Source: Azolla pinnata
Lineage: Eukaryota; Streptophyta; Polypodiopsida; Salviniales; Salviniaceae
Direction of reading: 5' to 3'
NCBI GenBank assembly: GCA_037176905.1
Contig: JBBBWG010002271.1
Coordinates: 1 to 31,215, forward strand
DNA length: 31,215 nucleotides
In this document: positions 31,169 to 31,215 of the stretch, piece by piece
Position numbering within the stretch: position 1 is the stretch's first letter
How the letters are laid out: every line of letters starts with the position of its first letter
Program-made: the position numbers and the translations under genes
The notes under the pieces: generated by a model
Database searches by the model: none
The model's input: the letters and a program-made list of their open reading frames with translations, nothing else
What the model was told of the DNA's origin: nothing

Positions 31169-31215
31169 GTTAAGCTGGCTTCAGAGCCCCGTTGCTGCTG
31201 TCGCTGTTTATAAGC

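Overview
This window looks like nuclear DNA of a land plant. The evidence is TTTAGGG-type telomeric motifs, GT-AG introns, a plant CYP86-clan cytochrome P450, a mitochondrial-type GrpE, and many decayed plant-type LINE, Ty3 and copia retroelements. The species cannot be fixed from the sequence; a bryophyte, lycophyte or fern seems more likely than a flowering plant, but that is inference.

Layout. Positions 1-1260 hold minus-strand Ty3-like LTR retrotransposon remains: a broken gag at 846-418, whose upstream promoter carries a perfect four-unit heat-shock element next to a TATA box. A second, CATGCA-rich promoter or LTR-like segment cuts into the gag at about 417. Positions 1320-3400 hold a decayed, probably intron-containing gene for a ParB-like domain followed by a methylase-like motif. 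A second remnant of the same family lies on the minus strand at about 19.1-19.5 kb. Positions 4369-7110 are a LINE that keeps ORF1 and the endonuclease but has no visible reverse transcriptase. Positions 7110-9700 are AT-rich with tandem repeats and no recognisable gene.

The first intact gene is a six-exon, 550-residue cytochrome P450 of CYP704 type (10370-16731, plus). All expected P450 motifs are present and all introns are phase 0. Its introns are unusually rich in repeats: a nine-unit satellite with a hairpin in each unit (intron 1), a higher-order telomeric array (intron 2), a duplicated segment (intron 3), a 28-bp array (intron 4) and a TTTC tract (intron 5).

Positions 16.7-23.8 kb are a gene-poor graveyard: a 33-bp minisatellite, three LINE C-terminal fragments in both orientations, the second ParB-family remnant, a copia RNase H fragment, a SINE-like piece and ATG-rich minisatellites. 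The second intact gene is a five-exon GrpE co-chaperone, probably mitochondrial (24378-27360, plus), with a small MITE-like element in intron 3. The rest (27.4-31.2 kb) has microsatellites, a degenerate minisatellite and a possible broken RING-finger exon.

The two intact genes share no operon-like logic. The P450 probably hydroxylates long-chain fatty acids at the ER for extracellular polymers such as the spore wall; GrpE serves mtHsp70.
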